Shown here: piece after piece, positions 18,351 to 27,139 of the stretch
How positions within the stretch are numbered: position 1 is the stretch's first letter
How the letters are laid out: every line of letters begins with the position of its first letter
Virus record (IMG/VR): IMGVR_UViG_3300030085_000871
Span: 1 to 35,838 of that record
Length of the DNA: 35,838 nucleotides
Reading direction: 5' to 3' (one strand)
Origin: a virus
Position numbers and translations under genes: made by a program
The notes under the pieces: model-generated
What the model was told of the DNA's origin: nothing
The model's database searches: none
Seen by the model: the letters and a program-made list of their open reading frames with translations, nothing else

Positions 18351-19960
18351 CAGTATCTAGCAGCACTAACAAAGTCAGTTATTCTGGTAATGGTTCACTT
18401 ACCACGTTTGCGTATAGCTTTAAAATCTTTGACCAGGGAGATTTGACTGTCATTCTGAGGGCAGCAGATGGAACTGAAACCACACAAACTATAACGACAC
18501 ATTACACAGTGTCTGGGGTAGGGTCGGCTAGTGGCGGTAATGTGGTGTTCGGATCCGCACCAGCGTCAGGTGTAACTGTTGTTATCATACGTGAGCAACC
18601 ACTGACCCAAGGTCTTGACCTGGTTGCTAACGATCCATTTCCAGCGGAGAGCTTAGAAGAAGCTTTAGACAAAGTTGTTTTTATGACACAAAAGCACGAA
18701 GAAGAACTTAGTCGTGCTATTAAGGCATCAAGGACAAATACGCTAACTGGTTCTGAGTTTACGATCTCTGCTACAGATCGAGCAAACAAAATCTTTGCTT
18801 TTGATAGTTCTGGCAATCTTTCCGTAACGCAAGAGTTAGGCACATTTAAAGGCAATTGGGCTGCATCTACAAGCTACGTTGTGCGTGACATAGTTAAAGA
18901 CACAAGCACTAACAATATATTTATAGCTAACACAGCGCATACCAGCTCTGGTTCTCAGCCTCTTACAACAAACACAGATAGTGCAAAATGGGATTTGCTT
19001 GTTGATGCTGCATCAGCAACTACATCACAAACAGCAGCGGCTACAAGTGCTACAGCAGCTGCAAGTTCCGCAACAGCGGCTGCATCAAGCGCTACGACTG
19101 CTACAACAAAAGCAAGTGAGGCATCATCAAGCGCAACAGCGGCTGCAAGTTCTGCTACATCAGCAGCAGCTAGTTTTGACAGTTTTGATGATAGATACCT
19201 TGGTGCTAAATCTACATCAGGCGGTAATCCAACAGTAGATAATGACGGTGATGCTCTTGTTGACGGTGCGTTATTTTTTGACACTACTAACAATGTAATG
19301 ATGGTGTACAACTTAGGTACAACGACGTGGCTACGTACAACGCCAACTAGCTCAGATCAAACAAATATTAACGCAGTAAATAGCAATAGTAGTAATATAA
19401 ATACAGTGGCTGGCGTTTCTAGCAACGTAACAACTGTTGCTGGCATATCATCAAATGTAACTACTGTCGCTGGTATAAGCAGTGACGTAACAACCGTAGC
19501 AAATGATGGTACGGATATTGGAACAGTTGCTGGTATAAGTGCAAATGTAACAACAGTGGCTGGTATATCGGCTAACGTTACTACTGTAGCTAGCATAAGT
19601 GCCAATGTAACGACAGTAGCTACAAATAACGCAAATGTTACAACTGTGGCGTCTAATATTACTGGCGTAAATAGTTTTGCAGAGAGATATAGAGTTGGTT
19701 CATCTGATCCAAGCAGCTCATTAGATGAAGGTGATTTATTTTATAATTCTACATCTAATGTGGTTAAAGTTTACAATGGCAGCGCATGGCAAAATGTAGC
19801 TCCAGTTGCGACTAGCGTTACAGTTTCGCAAATTTCAGATTTATCAGCAACGGCAACAGAATTAAATTACACTGATGGCGTTACATCAGCAATACAAACT
19901 CAATTAGACGCTAAAGCAACAACTGGTAAGGCTATAGCGATGGCAATGGTATTTGGATAA
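18347..19960 (+). CDS. Tail fibre protein with T7-type N-terminal anchor
   Basis: A 537-residue fibre. Residues 1-125 (NKVSYSGNGSLTTFAYSFKI, then DLTVILRAADGT and the helix KVVFMTQKHEEELSRAI) follow the T7 tail fibre N-terminal domain that attaches to the tail. Next comes an Ala/Ser/Thr-rich helical shaft (about 220-285), then about nine copies of a ten-residue repeat VTTVAGISxN (about 345-440), and a short C-terminal part ending GKAIAMAMVFG. No large receptor-binding head is present; the following genes may provide it. The end style is common in marine phages. Confidence 0.85.
   Translation: MTVSSSTNKVSYSGNGSLTTFAYSFKIFDQGDLTVILRAADGTETTQTITTHYTVSGVGSASGGNVVFGSAPASGVTVVIIREQPLTQGLDLVANDPFPAESLEEALDKVVFMTQKHEEELSRAIKASRTNTLTGSEFTISATDRANKIFAFDSSGNLSVTQELGTFKGNWAASTSYVVRDIVKDTSTNNIFIANTAHTSSGSQPLTTNTDSAKWDLLVDAASATTSQTAAATSATAAASSATAAASSATTATTKASEASSSATAAASSATSAAASFDSFDDRYLGAKSTSGGNPTVDNDGDALVDGALFFDTTNNVMMVYNLGTTTWLRTTPTSSDQTNINAVNSNSSNINTVAGVSSNVTTVAGISSNVTTVAGISSDVTTVANDGTDIGTVAGISANVTTVAGISANVTTVASISANVTTVATNNANVTTVASNITGVNSFAERYRVGSSDPSSSLDEGDLFYNSTSNVVKVYNGSAWQNVAPVATSVTVSQISDLSATATELNYTDGVTSAIQTQLDAKATTGKAIAMAMVFG
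19393..19672 (+). repeat. Thirty-base repeats encoding VTTVAGISxN in the tail fibre
   Basis: About nine in-phase units of 30 bases encode ten-residue repeats (VTTVAGISSN, VTTVAGISSD, IGTVAGISAN and similar). DNA copies vary mainly at third positions, so protein sequence is conserved more than DNA. They probably form a repetitive fibrous shaft and could vary in number between relatives. Confidence 0.8.
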
Positions 19961-19975
19961 TAAAGGAGTTTTTCA

Positions 19976-20338
19976 ATGGCAAATCCAAATGTAGTCGCAG
20001 TAAGTAGTATCTACGCCAATACAGCAGTAGATGCTGATGTTGCTGCAAGTGCGGTAAGTTTATTAACTGCTGCATCAAATAAATTATTAAAGATAAATTC
20101 ACTTATCATAGCTAATATAGACGGCACTAACTCTGCTGATATATCTGTGTGGATCACACGATCAAGTGTAGACTACTACATAGCTAAAAACATTACAGTA
20201 GCAGCAGGTAGTACACTGCTACCCATAGATAAGAACATGGGGCTATACTTAGTCGAAAGTGACATACTGAAAATACAAGCAAGTGCAGCAGGGGATCTAT
20301 CCGCTGTTTGTTCATATGAAGAGATTGATGACGCTTAA
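19976..20338 (+). CDS. Small tail-associated protein
   Basis: A 120-residue beta-rich protein (MANPNVVAVSSIYANT...; SADISVWITRSSVDYYIAKN) with a good AAAGGAG ribosome binding site, 15 bases after the fibre gene. Proteins of this kind commonly follow 'AMVFG' fibres in marine phages and are thought to be minor tail or fibre components. No enzymatic motif. The role is inferred from context. Confidence 0.65.
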   Translation: MANPNVVAVSSIYANTAVDADVAASAVSLLTAASNKLLKINSLIIANIDGTNSADISVWITRSSVDYYIAKNITVAAGSTLLPIDKNMGLYLVESDILKIQASAAGDLSAVCSYEEIDDA

Positions 20339-20352
20339 TAGAAAGTAGCTTA

Positions 20353-21816
20353 ATGAAATCTTTCGGTAATATTGCAAAGGATGGTCAGGTCAGAGCAGTA
20401 GCTTCTGGTGCTTTGACTGATGGTGCTAGTGTTATTATTAACTCTAATGGAACTGTGAGTGTTGTGTCTGGCAGCGATGATGGAGCAGGTACACCTACAC
20501 AGATTTCAACTGATTCTAACCTAATGCAAATGCAAGCAATTTATGATCCCGATTCAGGTAAAGTTGTTATTGCCTATCATAGAGATACATCATCGTATTA
20601 CGGTGCAGCAGTTGTTGGAACTGTTAGTGGCACAGATATAAGTTTTGGTAGCATAACAAAATTCCAAGCCGACAACTCACAGGGCATGGATGACTTGACT
20701 ATGGCATACGATACAAACGAAGATAAAGTTTTACTCGTTTATAAAGACAAAGACAACTCTAATTATGGTACTGCAATTGTAGGAACTGTGTCTGGAACCT
20801 CTATAAGTTTTGGCACTGCTACTGTTTGGCAAAGCAGTTCTGTAAGTAGAACTCAGATAGGATTTGATAGCAACTCTAATAAATTTTTAGTTGCTTATAT
20901 GAGAAGTGTGCCAAGAGCTAGAGTTCTTACTGTAAGTGGCACATCTGTTTCTGCGGGTAGTGAAACAAATATAAGAACAGATACTGATGGAAATATACTT
21001 AGACCTGATATGGCTTTTTCAACTTCAGCTAACAAGTTTGTTGTAATATATAAAGATAATGATCAATCGGGCAAGGGTCAAGTTGTAGTTTCAACGATTT
21101 CAGGCACAAGTGTGTCTCATGGTACGGTGGCTGACATAGGCAGTGTTGCAGTAAATTCAATATTACGAATTGATTATGACGCTACCTTAGATAAGTTTTT
21201 AATAGTTTATATTGATAGTGATGACTCTGATAAAGGTAAAGCAGTTGTTGGAACTCTAAGTGGTACAAGTGTTAGTTTTGGAAGTATTGCGACATTTAAC
21301 GATGCAGCTACGTTAGCCCCTAGTGTTACATCTGATGGCAGTGGTAATTTTATAGTTAGTTTTACTGATGTGGGTAATTCTGATCGTAAGACTTTTGTAT
21401 CTGCAACTGTATCTAGTACATCTGTTAGTTTTGGTAGTGAGGTTGTCATAGAGGATGTTGATGCAGATGACCCACAATCAACGCCCTTATCTGAAATGGC
21501 ATATGATAGTGCTAATAATAAATTTGTTATACCTTATGGTGATTTTACTAATAATAAATTAAAAGCAGCAGTCTTACAATTAGCCTCTACTAACCTCACC
21601 TCAGAGAACTTCATAGGCTTCTCTGACGGTGCATTTGCAACCACTCAAAGTGCAACAATAAACACAACAAACACAATAGACAGAAACCAAAGCGGTCTAA
21701 CCGCAGGTCAAACATATTTTGTGCAAACAGATGGCACACTAGGATTAACAGCAGCAGACCCCTCAGTAACAGCAGGAACTGCTATATCAGCTACGGAAAT
21801 AATAGTGAAAGGTTAA
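20353..21816 (+). CDS. Seven-repeat beta-propeller-like fibre protein, copy 1
   Basis: A 487-residue protein. After a short N-terminal domain (KDGQVRAVASGALTDGASV, about 8-26) it has seven repeats of ~50 residues of the form FDSxxNKxVIAYxDxxxSxxGxAxVGTVSGTSISFGS. The most divergent copies are units 3 and 6. The C-terminal ~75 residues (NLTSENFIGFSDG ... LTAGQTYFVQTDGTLG) form a separate conserved domain shared with the proteins at 22089 and 23546. Seven four-stranded units suggest a seven-bladed propeller, a common carbohydrate-binding fold, so a receptor-binding role is plausible. The fold is inference. Confidence 0.8.
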   Translation: MKSFGNIAKDGQVRAVASGALTDGASVIINSNGTVSVVSGSDDGAGTPTQISTDSNLMQMQAIYDPDSGKVVIAYHRDTSSYYGAAVVGTVSGTDISFGSITKFQADNSQGMDDLTMAYDTNEDKVLLVYKDKDNSNYGTAIVGTVSGTSISFGTATVWQSSSVSRTQIGFDSNSNKFLVAYMRSVPRARVLTVSGTSVSAGSETNIRTDTDGNILRPDMAFSTSANKFVVIYKDNDQSGKGQVVVSTISGTSVSHGTVADIGSVAVNSILRIDYDATLDKFLIVYIDSDDSDKGKAVVGTLSGTSVSFGSIATFNDAATLAPSVTSDGSGNFIVSFTDVGNSDRKTFVSATVSSTSVSFGSEVVIEDVDADDPQSTPLSEMAYDSANNKFVIPYGDFTNNKLKAAVLQLASTNLTSENFIGFSDGAFATTQSATINTTNTIDRNQSGLTAGQTYFVQTDGTLGLTAADPSVTAGTAISATEIIVKG

Positions 21817-21819
21817 AGA

Positions 21820-22083
21820 ATGAAAACTATCGTAGAAACATCAACTAAGTTATCTAAGTATTTACTTGCAGATGACGTAACAATAACAGCAACATCAGAC
21901 AGTATCACAGTAGGTGATCCTGCTCAGTTTATTATCGCTGATCTAAATAGTGGCAACACTACTATTACAGAAAATGTAACCAACGCACCTAGCGATTGGG
22001 TGGGCAACAAGTATAAGTTAGATGGTACAACTTGGTCAGCTAATCCTGATTGGGTAGATCCTTCAGAGGATGACGGAGACTAA
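21820..22083 (+). CDS. Small acidic protein within the fibre cluster
   Basis: An 87-residue protein (KTIVETSTKLSKYLLADDVTI; later DWVGNKYKLDGTTWSANPDW). Small proteins of this pattern are familiar beside tail genes of marine phages. The duplicated Trp-Asp/Asn segment and acidic tail (DPSEDDGD) may help fibre assembly or bind the fibre. It sits 3 bases after copy 1 and 5 before copy 2 of the repeat proteins, in one transcript. Confidence 0.65.
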   Translation: MKTIVETSTKLSKYLLADDVTITATSDSITVGDPAQFIIADLNSGNTTITENVTNAPSDWVGNKYKLDGTTWSANPDWVDPSEDDGD

Positions 22084-22088
22084 AAATA

Positions 22089-23543
22089 ATGATGCGTGTC
22101 ATAGGCAACGATCAGAATTTACCAAGACAGGAACACGCTGTAGCTAGTGGTGCTATAACAAATGGTAAGGCTGTTGGTGTAAACAGTGATGGAACGGTAT
22201 CCACTATAGCAAATGTTGCTACCTCTGCTTCCGCAGGTACACAAGTAGTTTTTGAATCAGCACAAGTACCTGCAGCAAGCGTTGTTTTTGATAGTTCTAA
22301 TAATAAAGTTGTTGTGGCATATAGAGATGCAGGAGATAGCAATAAAGGTAAAGCAATAGTTGGCACAGTTAGCGGCTCAACAATAAGTTTTGGAACTGCT
22401 GTTGAGTTTGAATCTGGAAATACTCCATACATAAGAGCAGTGTTTGATAGCTCTAGTAATAAAGTTATAATTGCATATGTAGATTCAGGAGATAGCAGTA
22501 AAGGTAAAGCAATTGTAGGAACTGTTAGTGGAACATCTATAAGTTTTGGTAGCGCAACAGATTTTGAGTCTGGTAGCGTTGGAGATACGCCTGGAATATG
22601 TTTTGACTCTACAAATAATAAGGTTGTTATTTTTTACAGAGATGGAAACAATAGCAACTATGGCACAGCCATAGTGGGTACAGTTAGTGATACATCTATA
22701 AGTTTTGGTACGGCTGCAGTTTTTAACTCAGGTAACACCCGAAGAGTCAAAAGTACTTTTGATACTACAAATGGAAAAACTGTAACTGTATTTAGAGACT
22801 ATGGCGATAGCAGTAAAGGTAAAGCGATTGTAGGAACTGTTAGTGGAACAGATATTTCGTTTGGTTCAGAGGTTGAAGTCACAGCATCTATTGACTCCAC
22901 AGGTATTGCATATGATTCTAATACTGGAAAAACTGTCGTTAGTTTTCAAGACGATGGTGATAATGCGAAAGGTAAATCAAGAGTTGGAACAGTAAGCGGA
23001 ACGTCTATATCTTTTGGTACTGTAGCTACTTTTGATAGTGGTACAAATACACTTGTTGACTCTACATTTGATCCTACAACTAATAAAGTCATAATAATTT
23101 TTAAAGATAACAGTGATAACAAAGGTAACTTTATAACAGGTACTGTATCTGGCACAGATATTTCATTTGACAGCAAAGTAGAGTTTTCATCTTCAGACGC
23201 TAATCCTTTTGACGTAACATATGATACTAACGCAAAAAAAGCTATTGTAGTGTTTGATAATCCTACAGGTAGTAACAGTGGAGATGCTACTGTTATAACC
23301 CCTAGTGGTAACTATCCCAACCTTACCTCAGAAAACTACATAGGCATAGCTAATAGTGGTGCAGCAGATGGTGCAGGGGCTATCATAGATACGCAAGGTG
23401 CAATAGCCGACAACCTATCTGGGTTGACAGCAGGGCAAAGCTACTTTGTTCAGAGTGATGGCACACTAGGTACAACGGCTGCTGATCCTAGCGTCTTTGC
23501 AGGTACGGCTGTGTCTGCAACTAAATTAATAGTGAAAGGGTAA
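22089..23543 (+). CDS. Seven-repeat beta-propeller-like fibre protein, copy 2
   Basis: A 484-residue paralogue of the proteins at 20353 and 23546. It has a short N-terminal domain (ARQEHAVASGAITNGKAV-like, about 12-30) and seven units around GKAIVGTVSGTSISFGS with conserved NKVVIAYRDxGDSxKG. The most regular units are 1, 2 and 4. The C-terminal domain is shared (NLTSENYIGIANSG ... LTAGQSYFVQSDGTLG). Units differ mainly in the loops preceding FDS and around FESG, where receptor contacts would be expected in a propeller. It ends 2 bases before copy 3. Confidence 0.8.
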   Translation: MMRVIGNDQNLPRQEHAVASGAITNGKAVGVNSDGTVSTIANVATSASAGTQVVFESAQVPAASVVFDSSNNKVVVAYRDAGDSNKGKAIVGTVSGSTISFGTAVEFESGNTPYIRAVFDSSSNKVIIAYVDSGDSSKGKAIVGTVSGTSISFGSATDFESGSVGDTPGICFDSTNNKVVIFYRDGNNSNYGTAIVGTVSDTSISFGTAAVFNSGNTRRVKSTFDTTNGKTVTVFRDYGDSSKGKAIVGTVSGTDISFGSEVEVTASIDSTGIAYDSNTGKTVVSFQDDGDNAKGKSRVGTVSGTSISFGTVATFDSGTNTLVDSTFDPTTNKVIIIFKDNSDNKGNFITGTVSGTDISFDSKVEFSSSDANPFDVTYDTNAKKAIVVFDNPTGSNSGDATVITPSGNYPNLTSENYIGIANSGAADGAGAIIDTQGAIADNLSGLTAGQSYFVQSDGTLGTTAADPSVFAGTAVSATKLIVKG

Positions 23544-23545
23544 CT

Positions 23546-24991
23546 ATGCTAAAACGTATAGGTGCTGAAGAAAGTGGTGAATTTAAGGCGGTAGCCAGTG
23601 GTACGTTGCCAAGCGGTAGGCCAGTGGTTGTGAACAGTGATGGAACTGTGGGTGTTGTTACAGGAACTACGGCTTCTGTAGGTTCTGACGTTGTTTTTGC
23701 AAGTGCATCTACTAATCAAATTGCATCTACCTTTGATAGCAACTCTAATAGAATAGTTATTGCATATAGGGATTCAGGAAACTCAAATCAAGGTACAGCG
23801 ATTGTAGGTACAATTAGTGGTAGCTCAATAAGTTTTGGTTCTGAAGTTGTTTTTAATGGTGGTAACACTTCTGAAATAAGTATGACTTTTTATGACGATA
23901 CTAATAGGGTAATTATAGCTTATAAAGATGCAGGTAACTCTGATTATGGAACAGCTATTGTAGGAAGCGTAGACTCTTCTGATAACTCTATAAGTTTTGG
24001 CACTGAAACAGTTTTTGAGAGTGCACACACAACTTTTATTTCAGTAGTAGAAGACCCTAATGCTGACAAAGTTGTAATTTGTTATAATGACGTTGGTAAC
24101 TCAAATGCAGGTACAGCGATTGTTGGAACTATTAGTGGTACATCTATTTCTTTTGGTTCTGCCAATACTTTTGAAAGTGGAAATACAGAGCGAATATCTA
24201 CAACATTTGACTCCAACTCTAATAAATTTGTTGTTGCATTTGTAGATGAGGGTGATAGCAGTAAAGGAAAGGCTCGTGTTGGTACTGTTTCTGGTACAGG
24301 TACAAGCTTTGGAACCACTGTTGAGTTTGAGTCAGGTACTGTTAGTTCAACAGCTATAACATTTGACAGTTCTAACAACAAAGTTGTGATTGCAATTAGG
24401 GCTAGTTCTGATGTGGGTAAAGCATATGTTGGAACTGTTTCTGGTACATCTATTTCTTTTGGCTCCGCTGTTGATTTTACGAGTGGATCAGATGATAACC
24501 GTTTAGCCACTATTGTTTTTGATACAAGCGTAAACAAAGTTGTTATAGCTTTTGTTAATAGTAATACTTCAATATCTGCTATTTCGGGAACTGTTAGTGG
24601 CACAAGCATAAGTTTTGATGATATAACAACAGTTAAAACAGGAAATAATTTAGATAATATAACCGCTGCTTTTGATAGCAACGCTAACAAAGTTCTAATA
24701 GGTTATAGAGATGTAAATAGTTCAAATCATGGTACGGTTAATATTTTTACTCCTGGATCTACAACCCTCACCTCAGAAAACTACATTGGTATGTCCAAAG
24801 GTGGCGCTGTAGCTGACACCAAGGGTGCAACTGTAGATATTATTGGTGCAGTAAATGATGAGCAATCTGGCCTCACCGCAGGGCAGCAATACTTTGTACA
24901 GACAGATGGAACGATAGACACAACAGCGGATAGCCCAAGTGTACTGGCAGGAACTGCTATTTCTGCAACTGAGTTATTAGTAAAGACATAG
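23546..24991 (+). CDS. Seven-repeat beta-propeller-like fibre protein, copy 3
   Basis: A 481-residue third paralogue. It carries the same N-terminal motif (FKAVASGTLPSGRPVVVNSDG), seven ~48-residue units with GTISGTSISFGS or GTVSGTSISFGS cores, and the same C-terminal domain (LTSENYIGMSKGG ... LTAGQQYFVQTDGT). Unit 2 carries a small insertion (GSVDSSDNSISFG). Three tandem copies point to gene duplication followed by divergence, a usual way to widen host range. No reverse transcriptase or recombinase stands nearby to drive directed variation. Confidence 0.8.
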   Translation: MLKRIGAEESGEFKAVASGTLPSGRPVVVNSDGTVGVVTGTTASVGSDVVFASASTNQIASTFDSNSNRIVIAYRDSGNSNQGTAIVGTISGSSISFGSEVVFNGGNTSEISMTFYDDTNRVIIAYKDAGNSDYGTAIVGSVDSSDNSISFGTETVFESAHTTFISVVEDPNADKVVICYNDVGNSNAGTAIVGTISGTSISFGSANTFESGNTERISTTFDSNSNKFVVAFVDEGDSSKGKARVGTVSGTGTSFGTTVEFESGTVSSTAITFDSSNNKVVIAIRASSDVGKAYVGTVSGTSISFGSAVDFTSGSDDNRLATIVFDTSVNKVVIAFVNSNTSISAISGTVSGTSISFDDITTVKTGNNLDNITAAFDSNANKVLIGYRDVNSSNHGTVNIFTPGSTTLTSENYIGMSKGGAVADTKGATVDIIGAVNDEQSGLTAGQQYFVQTDGTIDTTADSPSVLAGTAISATELLVKT

Positions 24992-24998
24992 GTGTATA

Positions 24999-25196
24999 AT
25001 GGACAAAAGAACACGTACACTATCAATGGCGCATTCTCGCATTGACCAGGTAGAAAAAGATGTTGTCGAAATAAAGACTGAAATGAAAATACAGTTTAAA
25101 GATTTGTATAACCGAATTAAGCGACTTGAAGCTATTTTAATTGTTATTACTGGAGCAAGTTTGTTGCTCTTACTACGCATGAACTTTCTAGGCTAG
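24999..25196 (+). CDS. XhlA-like membrane protein, holin candidate
   Basis: A 65-residue protein with a coiled-coil first half (SRIDQVEKDVVEIKTEMKI ... LYNRIKRLE) and one C-terminal transmembrane helix (AILIVITGASLLLLL). That layout is typical of haemolysin XhlA-type phage lysis proteins. It opens the lysis/accessory block directly after the fibre genes. The role is inferred from architecture. Confidence 0.65.
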   Translation: MDKRTRTLSMAHSRIDQVEKDVVEIKTEMKIQFKDLYNRIKRLEAILIVITGASLLLLLRMNFLG

Positions 25197-25215
25197 TTCA
25201 ACAAGGCAAACCTAC

Positions 25216-25704
25216 ATGGATCCTATTACTGTTACAGCTGCTATTTCAGCGGCCTCTTCTGCTGTGGGTTATATTAAGAAAGCTGTAAACGCTGGGCGTG
25301 ATATGCAAGATTGTGTGGGCCAGCTCGCAAAATGGGGATCTGCAATGTCAGACCTCAACCACCTAGAGCAAAAACATAAACAGAATAATATTCCCTGGTG
25401 GAAAAAAATGAGTGGCTCTGTAGAAGCAGAAGCACTTGCTGTGTTCGAGGCCAAAACAAAAGCAGACCATATGAGGGAAGAGCTTTATTCTTTTCTTAGC
25501 GCACACTGGGGGCCAAGCTACGTTAAAGAGCTTAAGAAGATTGAGGGGCAAATACGTAAGCAGCGCAAAGAGCAACTGTATAAAAAACAGGAAGCGATAG
25601 AAAAGCTTATTACTCTTGGCGCAACAATAGGGTGCTTAATAGTTGGTGGCCTGTTGCTTGGCGGCATGATCTACGGTGTCGGTTTATACCAGGGCCGCTG
25701 GTAA
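25216..25704 (+). CDS. Membrane-anchored helical protein, unknown
   Basis: A 162-residue protein: an Ala-rich N-terminus (VTAAISAASSAVGYIKKAV), a long charged helix around residues 60-130, and a C-terminal hydrophobic segment (LGATIGCLIVGGLLLGGMIYGV, about 136-157) that is clearly membrane-spanning. The protein type recurs in marine podoviruses at this position. It could act in lysis (spanin- or holin-like) or in tail assembly. Its stop overlaps the next ATG (TAATG). Confidence 0.7.
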   Translation: MDPITVTAAISAASSAVGYIKKAVNAGRDMQDCVGQLAKWGSAMSDLNHLEQKHKQNNIPWWKKMSGSVEAEALAVFEAKTKADHMREELYSFLSAHWGPSYVKELKKIEGQIRKQRKEQLYKKQEAIEKLITLGATIGCLIVGGLLLGGMIYGVGLYQGRW

Positions 25705-25865
25705 TGTGGGTGTTGTTATGGCTTCAGCTAGTGTCTGGAACATTCGATCATTATCACGTTGGTAGCTACAGCTCAGAAGAGCAATGTAAGACTTCAATGT
25801 CAAAAGCCAAAGTATTGGTAACAAATAATAATTCTAAAGTTGTATGCATTAAAATAGAGCGTTGA
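25704..25865 (+). CDS. Small secreted or membrane protein with two cysteines
   Basis: 53 residues when started at ATG 25704, which overlaps the previous stop; a longer upstream reading would run into that gene. It begins with a hydrophobic segment (MWVLLWLQLVSG) and then SYSSEEQCKTSMSKA ... VVCIKIER, with two Cys that could pair outside the membrane. The protein at 27709 has the same plan. Possible role: periplasmic lysis accessory; not established. Confidence 0.6.
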   Translation: MWVLLWLQLVSGTFDHYHVGSYSSEEQCKTSMSKAKVLVTNNNSKVVCIKIER

Positions 25866-25990
25866 TTTTACGTGAGTGGAAAAACAAATTCATTCTTTAC
25901 GATGAGAATGGATACGTCCTCTGCATTACACGCGAAAGGGCTATAGCACTATACATGGCGAGGGAGCGAAATGGTAGCAATAACAGCTAG
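25862..25990 (+). CDS. Small protein with TTG start, unknown
   Basis: A 42-residue frame (LREWKNKFILYDENGYVLCI...ALYMARERNG) that starts at TTG overlapping the preceding TGA and ends inside the next gene. The coupling (TTGA), codon pattern and lack of any gap support a real gene. The TTG start is a guess because no ATG or GTG exists at the 5' end. Function unknown. Confidence 0.45.
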   Translation: MILREWKNKFILYDENGYVLCITRERAIALYMARERNGSNNS

Positions 25991-26228
25991 TTATCTAGAT
26001 GAACTTAAACTACTTCCAAGGCTGGCATTCTTATGTCAGATCATACTGACTTGGAAAGTATGCTTGTGGTTCATGACACTTGAGGATCCGACAACACAAC
26101 AGTCAGCATTCGTAAGCTTAGTAACAGCAATGCTTAGCGCAAGCTTTGCGTTGTGGCTTGGCAAAGAAGCTAAGACAGATAGAGGAGGTGTGCAAAGTGC
26201 TCCAATCACTGATAGCGCCACTAAGTGA
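25971..26228 (+). CDS. Small membrane protein, holin candidate
   Basis: An 85-residue protein after AGGGAG. It has a hydrophobic stretch about residues 14-36 (LPRLAFLCQIILTWKVCLWF) and a second around 43-63 (SAFVSLVTAMLSASFALWLG), then a polar tail. Two transmembrane helices and a position upstream of the endolysin suggest a class II-type holin. It overlaps both the preceding small gene and the following 3TM-like gene. Confidence 0.6.
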   Translation: MVAITASYLDELKLLPRLAFLCQIILTWKVCLWFMTLEDPTTQQSAFVSLVTAMLSASFALWLGKEAKTDRGGVQSAPITDSATK

Positions 26229-26583
26229 ATTAGCTGGCGGTTGGTTAAAAGGTAAAGCTCAAGCGCAAGCAGCTAATGCAAACCTTAAATTAGTTGAGGC
26301 TGAAGCAAAAGCTGCTGTTATGAAAAACGCAGCAATGAGCGAGAGCGAGTGGGAAAAACTCATGGCTCAAGGAACTATGAACTCGTGGAAAGATGAGTAT
26401 TTAGTAATCCTTTTCAGCATTCCATTGATACTTGTGTTTACTGGTGAGTGGGGGCGCACTGTTGTTGCAGAGGGTTTTACTGCGCTAGAGCAAATGCCTG
26501 AGTGGTATCAATACACCTTAGGCGTAATCGTAGCTAGTAGCTTTGCCGTAAGGTCAGCAACAAAGTTTTTTAGGAGAAAGTAA
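26197..26583 (+). CDS. Putative holin (3TM-like)
   Basis: 128 residues if started at GTG 26197, which lies 8 bases after a perfect AGGAGG; an ATG-led reading from 26146 has no such site. The N-terminal half is helical and Ala-rich (AQAQAANANLKLVEAEAKAA), and the second half has two hydrophobic helices (YLVILFSIPLILVFTGEW and YTLGVIVASSFAVR) and a basic end (KFFRRK). This matches the layout of GTA/phage 3TM holins that open the inner membrane for the endolysin. It ends directly before the tiny gene at 26584. Confidence 0.65.
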   Translation: MLQSLIAPLSELAGGWLKGKAQAQAANANLKLVEAEAKAAVMKNAAMSESEWEKLMAQGTMNSWKDEYLVILFSIPLILVFTGEWGRTVVAEGFTALEQMPEWYQYTLGVIVASSFAVRSATKFFRRK

Positions 26584-26676
26584 ATGGAGATTTGGCAGTG
26601 GGTCATGCTGTTTAGCGCGGTCAGCCTAAACACATTAGTTAATTGTTGGCGGTTATATCTGGAGATGAAACGATGA
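26584..26676 (+). CDS. Thirty-residue membrane peptide
   Basis: ATG 26584 directly follows the previous stop. The 30 residues are a single hydrophobic helix (WQWVMLFSAVSLNTLVNCW) with a charged end (LEMKR). The stop overlaps the endolysin start (ATGA), and the GGAG inside this gene serves the endolysin. It may modulate holin timing or simply couple translation; function unknown. Confidence 0.5.
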   Translation: MEIWQWVMLFSAVSLNTLVNCWRLYLEMKR

Positions 26677-27128
26677 CATTTAAATTAAGCAATCGCAGTT
26701 TGGAAAAACTAGAGGGTGTAGACGAGCGCCTGGTAGCAATCGTCAAACATGCTATCGGTGCGACTAAGATCGACTTTGGCGTTATCTGTGGACTTCGCAC
26801 AATAGAAGAACAGCGCGAGCTGGTTGCTAAAGGAGCGAGCCAAACAATGAAGTCGAAGCACATCGATGGTTTAGCTGTAGACCTTATGGCCTACGTTGGT
26901 TCTAGAGGCAGCTGGGAGCTTAACCTCTATGATGAAATTGCTGACGCTATGGCTGAAGGTGCTCGTGCTGTGGACGTACCGTGTCGTTGGGGAGCTAGTT
27001 GGACAGTGCCAAATATCGCGCAGTGGGATGGCACAATGGAAGCTGCCATGAATGACTACATTGATACTAGAAGAGGGCAGGGGCGTAGGCCGTTTATCGA
27101 TGCCCCACATTTTGAACTGATGGTGTGA
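26673..27128 (+). CDS. Endolysin, M15 (VanY/T5-type) peptidase
   Basis: 151 residues from ATG 26673, preceded by GGAG at 26661. A longer upstream reading lacks a ribosome binding site. It carries the zinc peptidase signature: SKHIDGLAVD at 61-70 (zinc ligands H63 and D70) and PHFE near the end (catalytic E and ligand H146). The family cleaves L-alanyl-D-glutamate or D-Ala peptide bonds in peptidoglycan. No signal peptide is seen, so it needs a holin, which the neighbouring genes can supply. Confidence 0.88.
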   Translation: MTFKLSNRSLEKLEGVDERLVAIVKHAIGATKIDFGVICGLRTIEEQRELVAKGASQTMKSKHIDGLAVDLMAYVGSRGSWELNLYDEIADAMAEGARAVDVPCRWGASWTVPNIAQWDGTMEAAMNDYIDTRRGQGRRPFIDAPHFELMV

Positions 27129-27139
27129 AAGGAGCTGCC

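Noticed and set aside
24082-24690. 202-codon open frame on the minus strand
   Set aside because: It lies opposite the seven-repeat fibre gene and is open because of the repetitive codon pattern. Its protein is a repetitive Val/Leu/Thr-rich sequence with no ribosome binding site or motif.
20353-24991. Diversity-generating retroelement for the fibre paralogues
   Set aside because: No reverse transcriptase gene or template repeat with A-directed change was seen; simple duplication explains the copies.
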